From positions 1 to 9,183 of the forward strand of contig URVR01000063.1 in the NCBI GenBank assembly GCA_900551355.1: a DNA stretch of 9,183 nt, written 5' to 3'. This document shows, one piece after another, positions 1 through 6,202 of the stretch (positions within the stretch are counted from its first letter, which is position 1; every line of letters starts with the position of its first letter). The notes below the pieces were generated by a model. That model searched no databases, was not told where the DNA came from, and was given only the letters and a program-made list of their open reading frames with translations. Made by a program: the position numbers and the translations under genes. The DNA comes from an uncultured Eubacteriales bacterium. GTDB lineage: Bacteria; Bacillota; Clostridia; Oscillospirales; Oscillospiraceae.

Positions 1-48
1 TCTACACTTATGCGATCGTCGGCAGCGTCAGATGTGTATAAGAGACAG
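1..48 (+). other. Nextera i5/Read 1 adapter (sequencing artefact)
   Basis: This is not genomic DNA. Bases 1-7 (TCTACAC) match the end of the Illumina P5 arm, 8-15 (TTATGCGA) occupy the i5 index position, 16-29 (TCGTCGGCAGCGTC) are the Nextera Read 1 segment, and 30-48 are the 19-base Tn5 mosaic end (AGATGTGTATAAGAGACAG). From memory TTATGCGA is the Nextera XT S522 index. Genomic sequence starts at 49. The order P5 end, index, primer, mosaic end is exactly that of a Nextera library molecule, so a natural Tn5 or IS50 end is excluded. Confidence 0.99.
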
Positions 49-282
49 CTTCTGGGCCGTCAGCAGCGTCTGGCGCATGGCATCCTCGGTGGAGCGGTAC
101 TCCTCCACCTTCTCCGCCAGCACCTTCAGCTTGGCCTTCAGCGTCATGTTCTCCTTGAACAGCGTGGTGTAGTCCTCGGTCAGCGCGTCCAGGAACTCGT
201 CCACGGCGCTCATGCTGTATCCGCCGCCGCCGAACGACGCCTTGGGGAATACCTTATCAGAAACTTCCTGCGGTGTAAACAT
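49..282 (-). CDS. divIVA: DivIVA-domain cell division/polarity protein, N-terminal part (cut by adapter)
   Basis: DivIVA proteins are coiled-coil scaffolds that bind negatively curved membrane at septa and poles and recruit division or polarity partners. Seventy-eight genuine codons are present. The start MFTPQEVSDKVF resembles the family N-terminus, followed by the conserved VDEFLDALTEDY helix (about residues 27-38) and a heptad-like coiled coil from about residue 40 (LFKENMTLKAKLKVL). The full protein should be considerably longer. An apparent stop a few codons further on lies in adapter DNA, so the truncation is artificial. The membrane-contact loop is unusual: Phe17 is kept, but it is followed by four glycines instead of the usual short FRGY- or FGGY-like turn. 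The start is supported by GGAGGG seven bases upstream. It lies 29 bases after sepF, so the two are probably cotranscribed. Whether it is the true division DivIVA or a paralogue cannot be told from this fragment. Confidence 0.9.
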
Positions 283-311
283 GGATGATCCCTCCGATCC
301 CTTTCTTTGTC

Positions 312-776
312 TTACAGGTACAGGCCGTTGTTCTCCAGCTCATCAATGAGGTCGCCCATGATATCCACGGAGTACGGCGTGATGATATAGGTGTTGGCTG
401 CCACCTTCTTGATCTTGCCCTCGCCGGCGTAGGCCACGCCGGAGAGGAAGTCGATGAGCCGCCGGGCCACGTCCTTGTTGGTGGACTCCAGATTCAGCAC
501 CACCGTCCGCTTTTCCTTCAGGTGGTCGGCGATCTCGGAGGCGTTCTCAAAGCGCTCGGGCTTTACCAGCACCACCTTCAGCTGGGTGGTGGCGTGGATG
601 TTCACCACCTTGTTGTGGCGGTCCTCATTGCGCCGCTCCTCGCTGCGGCGATCCTCCTTGCGGTCCTCAAACGGGGAGCGCGACTCCTTGACCGGCTCCT
701 CAAAATCGTCCTCGTAGTCGTAATCCTCGTCGTCGTAGGGATGAATGATCTTTTTCAGCTCGTCCATGAAGCTCAT
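312..776 (-). CDS. sepF: SepF, FtsZ membrane anchor
   Basis: SepF bundles FtsZ filaments and tethers them to the membrane during septum formation in Gram-positive bacteria; it works alongside or in place of FtsA. The protein is 154 residues, normal for the family. Residues 1-12 (MSFMDELKKIIH) form the expected N-terminal amphipathic membrane-binding helix. Residues 14-29 are a strongly acidic linker (DDEDYDYEDD), then comes a highly charged Arg/Glu stretch at about 37-54. The folded SepF domain spans about 57-152, with LDFLSG-like RLIDFLSG at 106-113, YAGEGKIKKV at 116-125 and the terminal ITPYSVDIM at 132-140. The start is fixed by GGGAGGT eight bases upstream; a second Met at residue 4 has no such site. 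It lies 18 bases after yggS and 29 before divIVA, the classic division cluster. The usual ylmG (YggT) and ylmH genes found between sepF and divIVA in Bacillus are absent here. Confidence 0.97.
   Translation of the reverse strand: MSFMDELKKIIHPYDDEDYDYEDDFEEPVKESRSPFEDRKEDRRSEERRNEDRHNKVVNIHATTQLKVVLVKPERFENASEIADHLKEKRTVVLNLESTNKDVARRLIDFLSGVAYAGEGKIKKVAANTYIITPYSVDIMGDLIDELENNGLYL
615..659 (-). repeat. Degenerate 15-base repeat coding charged pentapeptides in SepF linker
   Basis: Inside sepF, residues 40-54 read as three consecutive pentapeptides of the form x-E-[D/E]-R-[R/H]: KEDRR, SEERR, NEDRH. The DNA shows matching 15-base periodicity with related GCGGTCCTC, GCGGCGATCC and GCCGCTCCTC blocks on the plus strand. 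The preceding residues FEDRK look like a further decayed copy. This probably marks a linker that changes length easily; it is not part of the folded SepF core. Confidence 0.5.
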
Positions 777-794
777 CGAAAAGTACCTCCCGCG

Positions 795-1490
795 TTATTT
801 TGTGTAGTCTCTTGCGCCGAAAATGGCGGTGCCCACGCGGACCATATTGCTGCCCGCGCGGATGGCGTCGGCGAAATCGCCGCTCATGCCCATGGAAAGA
901 CAATCTAACTCATTATCATACATTTTTTGATTTATGTCAACATACAGGGCGTGTACTTTTTCAAAATACCCCATATTTTCCGTCTGCGTGGCGTCCGCCG
1001 GCGGAATGGTCATCAGGCCCCGCAGGCGCACGTTTGCCAGATCCCTGGCCCGTGCGGCGGCCTCGGCCACCGCCTCCGGCGCGAAGCCGCTCTTGGCCTC
1101 CTCGCCGCCGATGTTCACCTCCAGCAGGATATCCTGCACGATGCCCAGCTTCTCCGCCTGCCGCTGGATCTCCTCCAGCAGCTCCAGGGAGCCGACGGAG
1201 TGGATGAGCACGGCTTTGCCCACCACCTGCCTGACCTTGTTGCGCTGCAGATGGCCGATAAAGTGCAGCGGCGCGCCGTCGTAGGCGTGCTCCGCCAGCT
1301 TGGCCGTCATCTCCTGCACCCGGTTCTCGCCCAGGGCGTCGATGCCCGCCCGGATAGCCTCCTGACAGGCCGCCGCGTCGTTCATCTTGCTGGCGCCCAC
1401 CAGCGTGATGTCCGCGCCGGTGCGCCCCGTCTCCCGGGCCGCCTCGTCGATCTGGCGGCGGATCGCCGCAATATTTTCCGCAATAGACAT
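795..1490 (-). CDS. yggS: YggS/PLPBP family pyridoxal phosphate homeostasis protein
   Basis: This is a PLP-binding, single-domain protein with the alanine racemase type TIM-barrel fold. The family is known to control cellular PLP and related B6 and amino acid pools, without a firmly established enzymatic activity. The 231-residue length is standard. The PLP lysine is Lys35 in LVGASKMND; other family blocks are GENRVQE (54-60), HFIGHLQRNK (76-85), the glycine-rich strand LRGLMTIPP (156-164), LSMGMSGDF (198-206) and the phosphate-binding end MVRVGTAIFG (216-225). The start ATG is preceded by AGGAGGAG at good spacing. It lies 44 bases after the membrane-fusion gene and 18 before sepF, the same position as ylmE next to sepF in Bacillus. 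Codons 171-197 are strikingly A+T-rich compared with the rest of the gene, although the protein sequence there stays family-like, so the frame is intact. Confidence 0.96.
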   Translation of the reverse strand: MSIAENIAAIRRQIDEAARETGRTGADITLVGASKMNDAAACQEAIRAGIDALGENRVQEMTAKLAEHAYDGAPLHFIGHLQRNKVRQVVGKAVLIHSVGSLELLEEIQRQAEKLGIVQDILLEVNIGGEEAKSGFAPEAVAEAAARARDLANVRLRGLMTIPPADATQTENMGYFEKVHALYVDINQKMYDNELDCLSMGMSGDFADAIRAGSNMVRVGTAIFGARDYTK

Positions 1491-1534
1491 GAGAAGCTCC
1501 TCCTCGCTTGTATTTCTGTCCGGATGTATGTCCG

Positions 1535-2746
1535 TTATCGAATGACCTTACCGTCGTACAGCGTGCCGGCCGAGGCGATGACCTCGTCCCCTGTCCGCAG
1601 CGTCCGCGTATCGGAGGCGCCGTCGGCGGGACGCACCAGCGCGTAGCCCTGTCCCTGATACAGCACCGTCACCGGCCGGAACGCGGCGGTAACGCCGTCC
1701 AGGCAGTACACGCCGGTGACGCCCTCCTCGCTGACCCGCAGGGCGTTGGACGGCACCCGCAGCCCCTCGTAGGTGCGCAGGATCACGTCCGCCGCCTGAT
1801 GCCGCAGCAGCGTGGTCTGGGCCAGATACTTCCGGCAGGACAGCGTCACCGCCGCCTGTCCGTTCTCCGCCGCGGACACGGATACCACCTGCATCCGCAG
1901 GTTCTGGTCAAACCCCTTGGCGAACCGGAGCGTCACGGTGCCCAGCGCCTTCAGCTGGGCGGCCTGCGCCTCCGGCAGCGACACCACATAGTACCATGTG
2001 TCGCCGTAGATCAGCTTGCCCATGTTGCTCTCCGCCCCGGCGGGCTGGAGCCGCGCCAGCTTCCCCGGCGTCACGTCCTCCAGGAACGCCGTGGTCAGCA
2101 CCGTCTCATACCCGTCGCACACGGCGGAGTACGTCCCCGCCGCCTTGGCGGTGATGGTGGCCGCACCGGACAGGGATGCCTTCAGGCTGCTGATCTGCCC
2201 CTCCACCGCCTTGATCTCCGTCTCGATCTCCTCCTGGGAGGTGTAGGGGTGATCCCGCTTCAGCACGGCGGCCTTCAGCTGGGCGATGTCGCTGTCCGCG
2301 GCGGTGTAGTCGCCGCCGGTCAGGGTCTGCCGCAGCGCCAGGATGTCGCCGGTGATGGACGTGTCCAGCTTCAGCGCCGCGTCCGGGTCCAGATAGGACG
2401 TCAGCGCGAACTGCAGCTGCTGGAGCTGCAGCTCCAGCGTCTCGATCTGGCTGACGGTCTGCAAAGCCCCGTCGTCGGCGTACACCGTGGCCAGCACCTG
2501 CCCCACGCCTACGCGCTGCCCCTCCTGCCGCTCCCGGCTGAGGGTACCGCTCTGGGCGGGCAGCACCTCCTCGTCCCGCAGCAGCCAGCCGTTGAGGGAG
2601 ATGGTGTCCTCCGCCTGTCCCTCCGTCACCAGCGTGGTGCTTACCGGGTCGGACAGATAGTTGTACAGCTGCACGGCGAAATAGAGCAGCACCGCCGCCA
2701 GCACGGCGATGGGCAGTATTTTCATAAGGGGCGATGATCTTTTCAT
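1535..2746 (-). CDS. HlyD-like membrane-fusion (periplasmic adaptor-type) protein, partner unknown
   Basis: This 403-residue protein has the architecture of a membrane-fusion or adaptor subunit. A short basic N-terminus is followed by one membrane helix (about residues 9-30), the first half of a barrel-sandwich (lipoyl-like) domain (about 38-91, with LPAQSGTL and EGQRVGVGQVLATVYA), and a long, mostly helical hairpin (about 96-193). The second sandwich half follows (about 196-228, TAKAAGTYSAVCDGYE), then beta-barrel and C-terminal membrane-proximal domains (about 250-400, with LRVPSNALR and FRPVTVLYQGQGYALV). Such proteins usually bridge an inner-membrane exporter to outer components, but no ABC, RND or MFS exporter gene lies in the window. 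In Clostridia related proteins are, to my recollection, often found beside yggS-sepF, suggesting an envelope role linked to division; this is inference. The start was chosen for AAAGGA at suitable spacing, keeping the basic MKRSS before the membrane helix. Confidence 0.85.
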   Translation of the reverse strand: MKRSSPLMKILPIAVLAAVLLYFAVQLYNYLSDPVSTTLVTEGQAEDTISLNGWLLRDEEVLPAQSGTLSRERQEGQRVGVGQVLATVYADDGALQTVSQIETLELQLQQLQFALTSYLDPDAALKLDTSITGDILALRQTLTGGDYTAADSDIAQLKAAVLKRDHPYTSQEEIETEIKAVEGQISSLKASLSGAATITAKAAGTYSAVCDGYETVLTTAFLEDVTPGKLARLQPAGAESNMGKLIYGDTWYYVVSLPEAQAAQLKALGTVTLRFAKGFDQNLRMQVVSVSAAENGQAAVTLSCRKYLAQTTLLRHQAADVILRTYEGLRVPSNALRVSEEGVTGVYCLDGVTAAFRPVTVLYQGQGYALVRPADGASDTRTLRTGDEVIASAGTLYDGKVIR

Positions 2747-2785
2747 GGTGCTTTCCTTTTATCGTCTGTCTGCGCCTGCGGGAGG

Positions 2786-3028
2786 TCACACGGCGTCCGC
2801 CGCCTCGTCCTCCCGCAGCTCCACCGGCCGCAGCGGCGCGATGGTGGAAATGGCGTGCTTGTAGATGACCTGCTGCTTTCCCTCGGAGTCCAGAATGACC
2901 ACGAAGCAGTCAAAGCCGGTGATGGTGCCCCGCAGCTGGAAGCCGTTGACCAGGAACATGGTCACGGGGATGTTCTGCTTCCGGGCGCGGGTGAGAAAGA
3001 TCTCCTGAAGGTTGTTTGTCTTTTGCAT
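2786..3028 (-). CDS. hfq: RNA chaperone Hfq
   Basis: Hfq forms a hexameric Sm-like ring that binds A-rich mRNA and U-rich small-RNA ends and promotes pairing or stability. The 80-residue protein starts MQKTNNLQEIFL. It has the Sm1 block VTMFLVNGFQLRGTITGFD (residues 22-40) and the Sm2 block YKHAISTI (56-63). Gln8, Phe42, Lys57 and His58 correspond to the proximal-face U-binding residues. The lateral rim has RARK at residues 14-17. After the fold there is only a short acidic tail (ELREDEAADAV), unlike the long tails of enterobacterial Hfq. The open frame extends 32 codons further upstream into miaA, but the internal ATG has AAAGGAG eight bases before it and yields the exact family N-terminus. 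It follows miaA by 58 bases, the widely conserved miaA-hfq pairing. Confidence 0.97.
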   Translation of the reverse strand: MQKTNNLQEIFLTRARKQNIPVTMFLVNGFQLRGTITGFDCFVVILDSEGKQQVIYKHAISTIAPLRPVELREDEAADAV

Positions 3029-3036
3029 ATCGTCTG

Positions 3037-3043
3037 CTCCTTT
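3037..3043 (-). promoter_or_regulatory. Ribosome binding site of hfq
   Basis: The minus strand reads AAAGGAG here, eight bases before the ATG at 3028-3026. It settles the hfq start against the longer open frame that begins inside miaA. The surrounding mRNA (ACAUAGAUAUAAAGGAG) is A-rich and unpaired in my reading, directly downstream of the hairpin at 3054-3081. Confidence 0.85.
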
Positions 3044-3053
3044 ATATCTATGT

Positions 3054-3081
3054 GCGGACGATAGGCCTCTCCTCCGTCCGC
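3054..3081 (-). promoter_or_regulatory. Inverted repeat/hairpin between miaA and hfq
   Basis: A perfect 7-base inverted repeat (GCGGACG at 3054-3060, CGTCCGC at 3075-3081) encloses a 14-base loop that itself holds the palindrome AGGCCT. In the mRNA it begins five bases after the miaA stop codon and ends ten bases before the hfq ribosome binding site. No U run follows, so it is not an intrinsic terminator. It could be a processing or stability element, or an mRNA leader structure affecting hfq; function is unknown. Confidence 0.5.
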
Positions 3082-3086
3082 CGCTC

Positions 3087-4031
3087 TCAGCATACGCCGG
3101 CGGCGGTGAGAAATTCTGTCGCATTTTGGAGAGCCTGCGGAAAATCAGGCTCTTTTCCCCACAGGATCCAGTGGATGTCGGGATTCCGCCGCAGCCATGT
3201 CAGCTGCCGCTTGGCGTACTGCCGGGATCGGAGCTTGACCTCCTCCACGGCCTCCGCCTCGGTGGCCGTCCCGTCGGCCACCGCCAGAAACTGCCTGAAC
3301 CCGATGGCCTGCAGGGCCGTGGCCTCCCGGGGCAGCCCGCTGTCCAGCAGCTGCCGCACCTCGTCCAGCAGACCATGGGCCACCATGGCGTCCACCCGCC
3401 GGTCGATGCGGTCCCGCAGATCCTGCCGGTCCTGAAAGCTCAGCCCGATGTACAGCGCGTCGTACCGGTCGGGGGCCTCCCGGCTTTTCCGGTCGTGCTC
3501 GCTGATGGTCTCTCCCGTCTCGCGGTAGACCTCCAGCGCCCGCAGGATGCGCTTTTCGTCCCGCAGGTGCAGCCGCGCCGCCGTCTCCGGATCGACCTGC
3601 GCCAGCTCTGCCAGCAGCGCCGCCGCGCCCTCCCGGGCCAGCCGCTGCTGCAATTCCCGGCGCACCGCGCCGCCCTGCTGTCCGGCGGCAAACGTATGGC
3701 CCCGCACCAGCGCGTCCAGATACAGCCCGGTGCCGCCCACCAGAACGGGCAGCCTCTCCCGGCGCAGGATATCCTGTATGCACCGGTCGGCCTCCTCCGT
3801 GAACCGGGACACTGACCAGCTCTCCGCCGGGTCGGCCACGCCGATCATGTGGTGGGGCACGCCCTCCATCTCCTCCGGCGTAGGGGCGGCGGTGCCGATC
3901 TCCATGCCCCGGTAGATCTGCATGGAGTCCACGGACACCACCTCACCGTTGAAGCGCTTGGCCAGCGCCGCGCCCATTTTCGTTTTGCCCGACGCGGTGG
4001 GGCCCACCACGCAGACAACCCGCTGTGCCAT
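3087..4031 (-). CDS. miaA: tRNA dimethylallyltransferase MiaA
   Basis: MiaA transfers the dimethylallyl group of DMAPP to N6 of adenosine 37 in tRNAs reading codons that begin with U, giving i6A, the substrate of MiaB. The 314-residue length is typical. The P-loop GPTASGKT is at 10-17, the substrate and catalytic block SVDSMQIYRGMEIGTA at 33-48 (Asp35 as the conserved acid), and VLVGGTGLYLDAL at 97-108 with conserved Thr101. In the helical tRNA-binding part are QAIGFRQF (241-248) and RQYAKRQLTWLRR (270-282). The open frame could start 63 codons earlier inside mutL, but the chosen ATG has AGGAGGTG just upstream and gives the family N-terminus. It lies 26 bases after mutL and 58 before hfq. The upstream miaB remnant is the next enzyme of the same pathway, so one cluster carries both steps of ms2i6A synthesis. 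Confidence 0.98.
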   Translation of the reverse strand: MAQRVVCVVGPTASGKTKMGAALAKRFNGEVVSVDSMQIYRGMEIGTAAPTPEEMEGVPHHMIGVADPAESWSVSRFTEEADRCIQDILRRERLPVLVGGTGLYLDALVRGHTFAAGQQGGAVRRELQQRLAREGAAALLAELAQVDPETAARLHLRDEKRILRALEVYRETGETISEHDRKSREAPDRYDALYIGLSFQDRQDLRDRIDRRVDAMVAHGLLDEVRQLLDSGLPREATALQAIGFRQFLAVADGTATEAEAVEEVKLRSRQYAKRQLTWLRRNPDIHWILWGKEPDFPQALQNATEFLTAAGVC

Positions 4032-4036
4032 CGCTT

Positions 4037-4044
4037 CACCTCCT
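4037..4044 (-). promoter_or_regulatory. Ribosome binding site of miaA
   Basis: AGGAGGTG on the minus strand, near-perfect to the 16S rRNA anti-Shine-Dalgarno sequence, lies seven bases (from the AGGAGG core) before the ATG at 4031-4029. It places the miaA start 63 codons inside the longer open frame and leaves a 26-base gap to mutL. Confidence 0.88.
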
Positions 4045-4057
4045 GTATGCCAAGGGG

Positions 4058-6100
4058 TCACGCCCGCTTGAACATCTTCTCCACCTCGTATTTCCGCAGC
4101 TTCACCGCCACCGGCCTGCCGTGGGGGCAGTACCGGACAGCGCCGGACTGCACCTCCCGCACCAGCGCCGCCAGCTCGGCGGCGTCGGTGGTCATGCCCG
4201 CCTTGATGGCGGACTTGCACGCCATGGTGTGCAGCAGCTCGTCCCGCGCACCGTCGGGGTCGGCCCGCTGCAAAAGCAGCTTCCGGGCCAGCTCCTCCAG
4301 CGTGGCGGCGGCGTCCTCCGCCCGTATGTAGTCAGGGATCTCCCGCACCAGCACGGTGCCGTCCCCGAAGTCTTCGCACAGAAAGCCGTAGCCGGCCAGC
4401 ACGTCCAGCTGCTCCAGCACCGCGCCGTACTCCTCGGCGCTCAGCGTCACGGCGGCGGGGGTCAGCAGCTGCTGTGCCATGGGCGGCACCGGATCCGCCT
4501 TCAGCGCGTCGAAGCGGATGCGCTCGTGAGCGGCGTGCTTGTCGATGAGCCACACGTTCTGCTCCCCGTCCTCGCAGATGATGTAGGTCTTCAGCACCTC
4601 ACCGGCAATGCGCCACGGCGTCTCGCCGCTGTCCGCCGTCTCCGGCATCTCCAGCTCCTGCTGGACGGGGGCGGCCTCCGGCGCGGAAAGGGTCGTATCG
4701 TTCGCGCCTGCCGCCTCCGGCATCACGGCGGCAGGCACTGTCTCCGCTTCGGCGGCAGCCGGCTCACGGGCAGGGCTATCCTCCGGCGCGTCCGGCGGCG
4801 TGATGCGGTAGACCACGCCCTCCCGTCCGCTGGGGACGGTGAAGGCTTTCCCGGCCTCCGGTACGGCGTCCCGCACCTGCCACACGTCGCCCTGCGGCGC
4901 AGCGGCGGGCCGTACCGTCTGGCGGGGCGTCTGCACCGTCGGCGCGGCGGGCGCAAAACGGTTGACGGTGGGGCGGTCGGCTCCGGCGGAGCCGACGGGT
5001 CTGCCGCTGACAAAGGGCAGCTTCACGCCCTGCGGAGCGGGAGTCGTCTCCCGGAACTCCTGCGCCGTCATGGTCTGATAGAAGGGCTTTTTCTCCCCGG
5101 CGGCGGGCTGGCCCTCCCGGTCCAACGCGTCCTTCACGGTGTAGTGCACCGCGTCGAATACGGTCTTGTCGGACAGGAATTTCACCACGGTCTTGGCCGG
5201 GTGGACGTTGACGTCCACCTCGCTGACCGGCAGCGTGATGTGCAGGACGCAGCCGGGGAACTTGCCCTTCAGCAGCCGGTTGCGGTAGGCCTCCTCCACG
5301 GCGGCGGACAGCAGCTGGCTCTTGACCAGCCGCCCGTTGACAAAGAACAGCTGGCGGCCCCGGGTGCCGTGCCCGGCCAGGGGCTTTGTGACGAAGCCCT
5401 CCACCCGCACGGTGCCGCCGCTGCCGCTGACGGGCATCAGCCCGGCGGCAAAGTCCCGGCCCAGCGCCGCGTAGATGGCGGACAGCAGTTGGCCGTCGCC
5501 GGGGGTGTGGAGGATCTCCTGCCCGTCCCGCAGCAGCTTGAAGGACACATCCGGGTGGCTCAGCGCCAGCTGGGTCACCACGCCGGCGGCGGCAGCGCCC
5601 TCGGCGGAGTCCTTCTTCATAAACTTCATCCGGGCGGGGGTGTTGTAAAACAGATCCCGGACGCAGACAGTGGTGCCGTCGGGGCATCCGGCCTCGGTGA
5701 CGCTCTCCGGCACGCCGCCCTCCAGATGGAGCATAGCGCCGCAGTCCGCGCCGGTCTGCCGGGAGAAGATGTCCACCCGTGACACGGCGGCGATGGCGGC
5801 CAGCGCCTCACCCCGGAAGCCCAGGGTGCCGATGGCGGCCAGATCCTCCGGGCGGCGCAGCTTGCTGGTGGCGTGGCGCAGGAAGGCGGTGGGCAGCTGC
5901 TCCGGCGCGATGCCGCAGCCGTTGTCCGTGATGCGGATATAGGTCAGGCCGCCTCGCTCCAGCTCAGTGGAGATGGCGGAGGCACCGGCGTCCAGCGCGT
6001 TTTCCAGAAGCTCCTTGCACACGGAGGCGGGACGCTCCACCACCTCGCCGGCGGCGATGAGGTCGGCAAGGTGCGGGGGCAGCTGTTGGATCTGGGGCAT
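4058..6100 (-). CDS. mutL: DNA mismatch repair endonuclease MutL
   Basis: MutL is the ATP-dependent partner of MutS; in bacteria without MutH it nicks the new strand after clamp binding. The protein is 680 residues, a little longer than Bacillus MutL because of the linker. The GHKL ATPase domain has KELLENALDAG (29-39; catalytic Glu30, Asn34), TDNGCGI (58-64), RHATSKL (75-81), GTLGFRGEAL (91-100) and DLFYNTPAR (149-157). An Ala/Pro-rich linker spans about 340-495. The C-terminal domain carries the endonuclease motif DKHAAHE (520-526), the clamp-binding QQLLTP (543-548), ACKSA (627-631), CPHGRP (658-663) and a C-terminal MFKR. The fourth-spacer glutamate usual in DQHA(X)2E(X)4E is Asp531 here. 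The start at MPQIQQLPPHL matches the family and has AAAGGAGG nine bases upstream; the 14-codon upstream extension is rejected. It follows mutS after a structured 129-base spacer. Confidence 0.98.
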   Translation of the reverse strand: MPQIQQLPPHLADLIAAGEVVERPASVCKELLENALDAGASAISTELERGGLTYIRITDNGCGIAPEQLPTAFLRHATSKLRRPEDLAAIGTLGFRGEALAAIAAVSRVDIFSRQTGADCGAMLHLEGGVPESVTEAGCPDGTTVCVRDLFYNTPARMKFMKKDSAEGAAAAGVVTQLALSHPDVSFKLLRDGQEILHTPGDGQLLSAIYAALGRDFAAGLMPVSGSGGTVRVEGFVTKPLAGHGTRGRQLFFVNGRLVKSQLLSAAVEEAYRNRLLKGKFPGCVLHITLPVSEVDVNVHPAKTVVKFLSDKTVFDAVHYTVKDALDREGQPAAGEKKPFYQTMTAQEFRETTPAPQGVKLPFVSGRPVGSAGADRPTVNRFAPAAPTVQTPRQTVRPAAAPQGDVWQVRDAVPEAGKAFTVPSGREGVVYRITPPDAPEDSPAREPAAAEAETVPAAVMPEAAGANDTTLSAPEAAPVQQELEMPETADSGETPWRIAGEVLKTYIICEDGEQNVWLIDKHAAHERIRFDALKADPVPPMAQQLLTPAAVTLSAEEYGAVLEQLDVLAGYGFLCEDFGDGTVLVREIPDYIRAEDAAATLEELARKLLLQRADPDGARDELLHTMACKSAIKAGMTTDAAELAALVREVQSGAVRYCPHGRPVAVKLRKYEVEKMFKRA

Positions 6101-6109
6101 AGGGGAGGG

Positions 6110-6117
6110 CCTCCTTT
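6110..6117 (-). promoter_or_regulatory. Ribosome binding site of mutL, potentially self-paired
   Basis: AAAGGAGG on the minus strand lies nine bases before the ATG at 6100-6098 and decides the mutL start. Its GGAG (6114-6111) can pair with CUCC (6107-6104) in the spacer, with a three-base loop, so the site could be partly hidden in the mRNA. The pairing is only four base pairs; its effect is inference. Confidence 0.75.
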
Positions 6118-6129
6118 CAAGGGCGGGGT

Positions 6130-6154
6130 CCGCACCGCCCAACGGACGGCACGG
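6130..6154 (-). promoter_or_regulatory. G+C-rich hairpin in mutL leader
   Basis: In the mRNA sense, CCGUGCCGUCC (6154-6144) can pair with GGGCGGUGCGG (6140-6130) across a GUU loop: 11 pairs, eight Watson-Crick and three G-U. An alternative six-pair fold uses the same GGGCGG with CCGCCC at 6126-6121, so the two are mutually exclusive. No U run follows, so it is not a standard terminator. It sits 12 bases upstream of the mutL ribosome binding site and could modulate mutL translation or mRNA processing. Confidence 0.5.
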
Positions 6155-6202
6155 GAAAATTTCCGGATAATTGCAGGATCACTTCATGTCTGCTTCAGGA
6201 TG

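Noticed and set aside
30..48. Tn5/IS50 mosaic end as a mobile element boundary (with its inverted copy at 9152-9170)
   Set aside because: It is flanked by Nextera primer and index sequence, no transposase gene lies between, and both copies cut through housekeeping genes; this is library adapter.
1491..1534. Small inverted repeat (CGGA/TCCG) between the membrane-fusion gene and yggS
   Set aside because: Only four base pairs with a six-base loop; expected by chance.
1508..2737. Plus-strand open frame of 409 codons opposite the membrane-fusion gene
   Set aside because: The minus-strand product has a membrane helix and an orderly domain layout with a ribosome binding site; the plus frame is Arg/Gln/His-rich and featureless.
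3029..3124. Longer hfq start giving a 32-residue N-terminal extension
   Set aside because: The extension overlaps the end of miaA and is not seen in Hfq; the internal ATG has AAAGGAG eight bases before it and gives the canonical N-terminus.
4025..5782. Plus-strand open frame of 585 codons opposite mutL
   Set aside because: Its composition is the same antisense type (rich in Gly, His, Arg, Leu), and it shows no motifs; mutL on the other strand is certain.
6130..6175. Promoter for mutL in the mutS-mutL gap
   Set aside because: An AATTAT with a preceding TG-type extension is the best -10 candidate, but no -35 match lies at suitable spacing; too weak to annotate.
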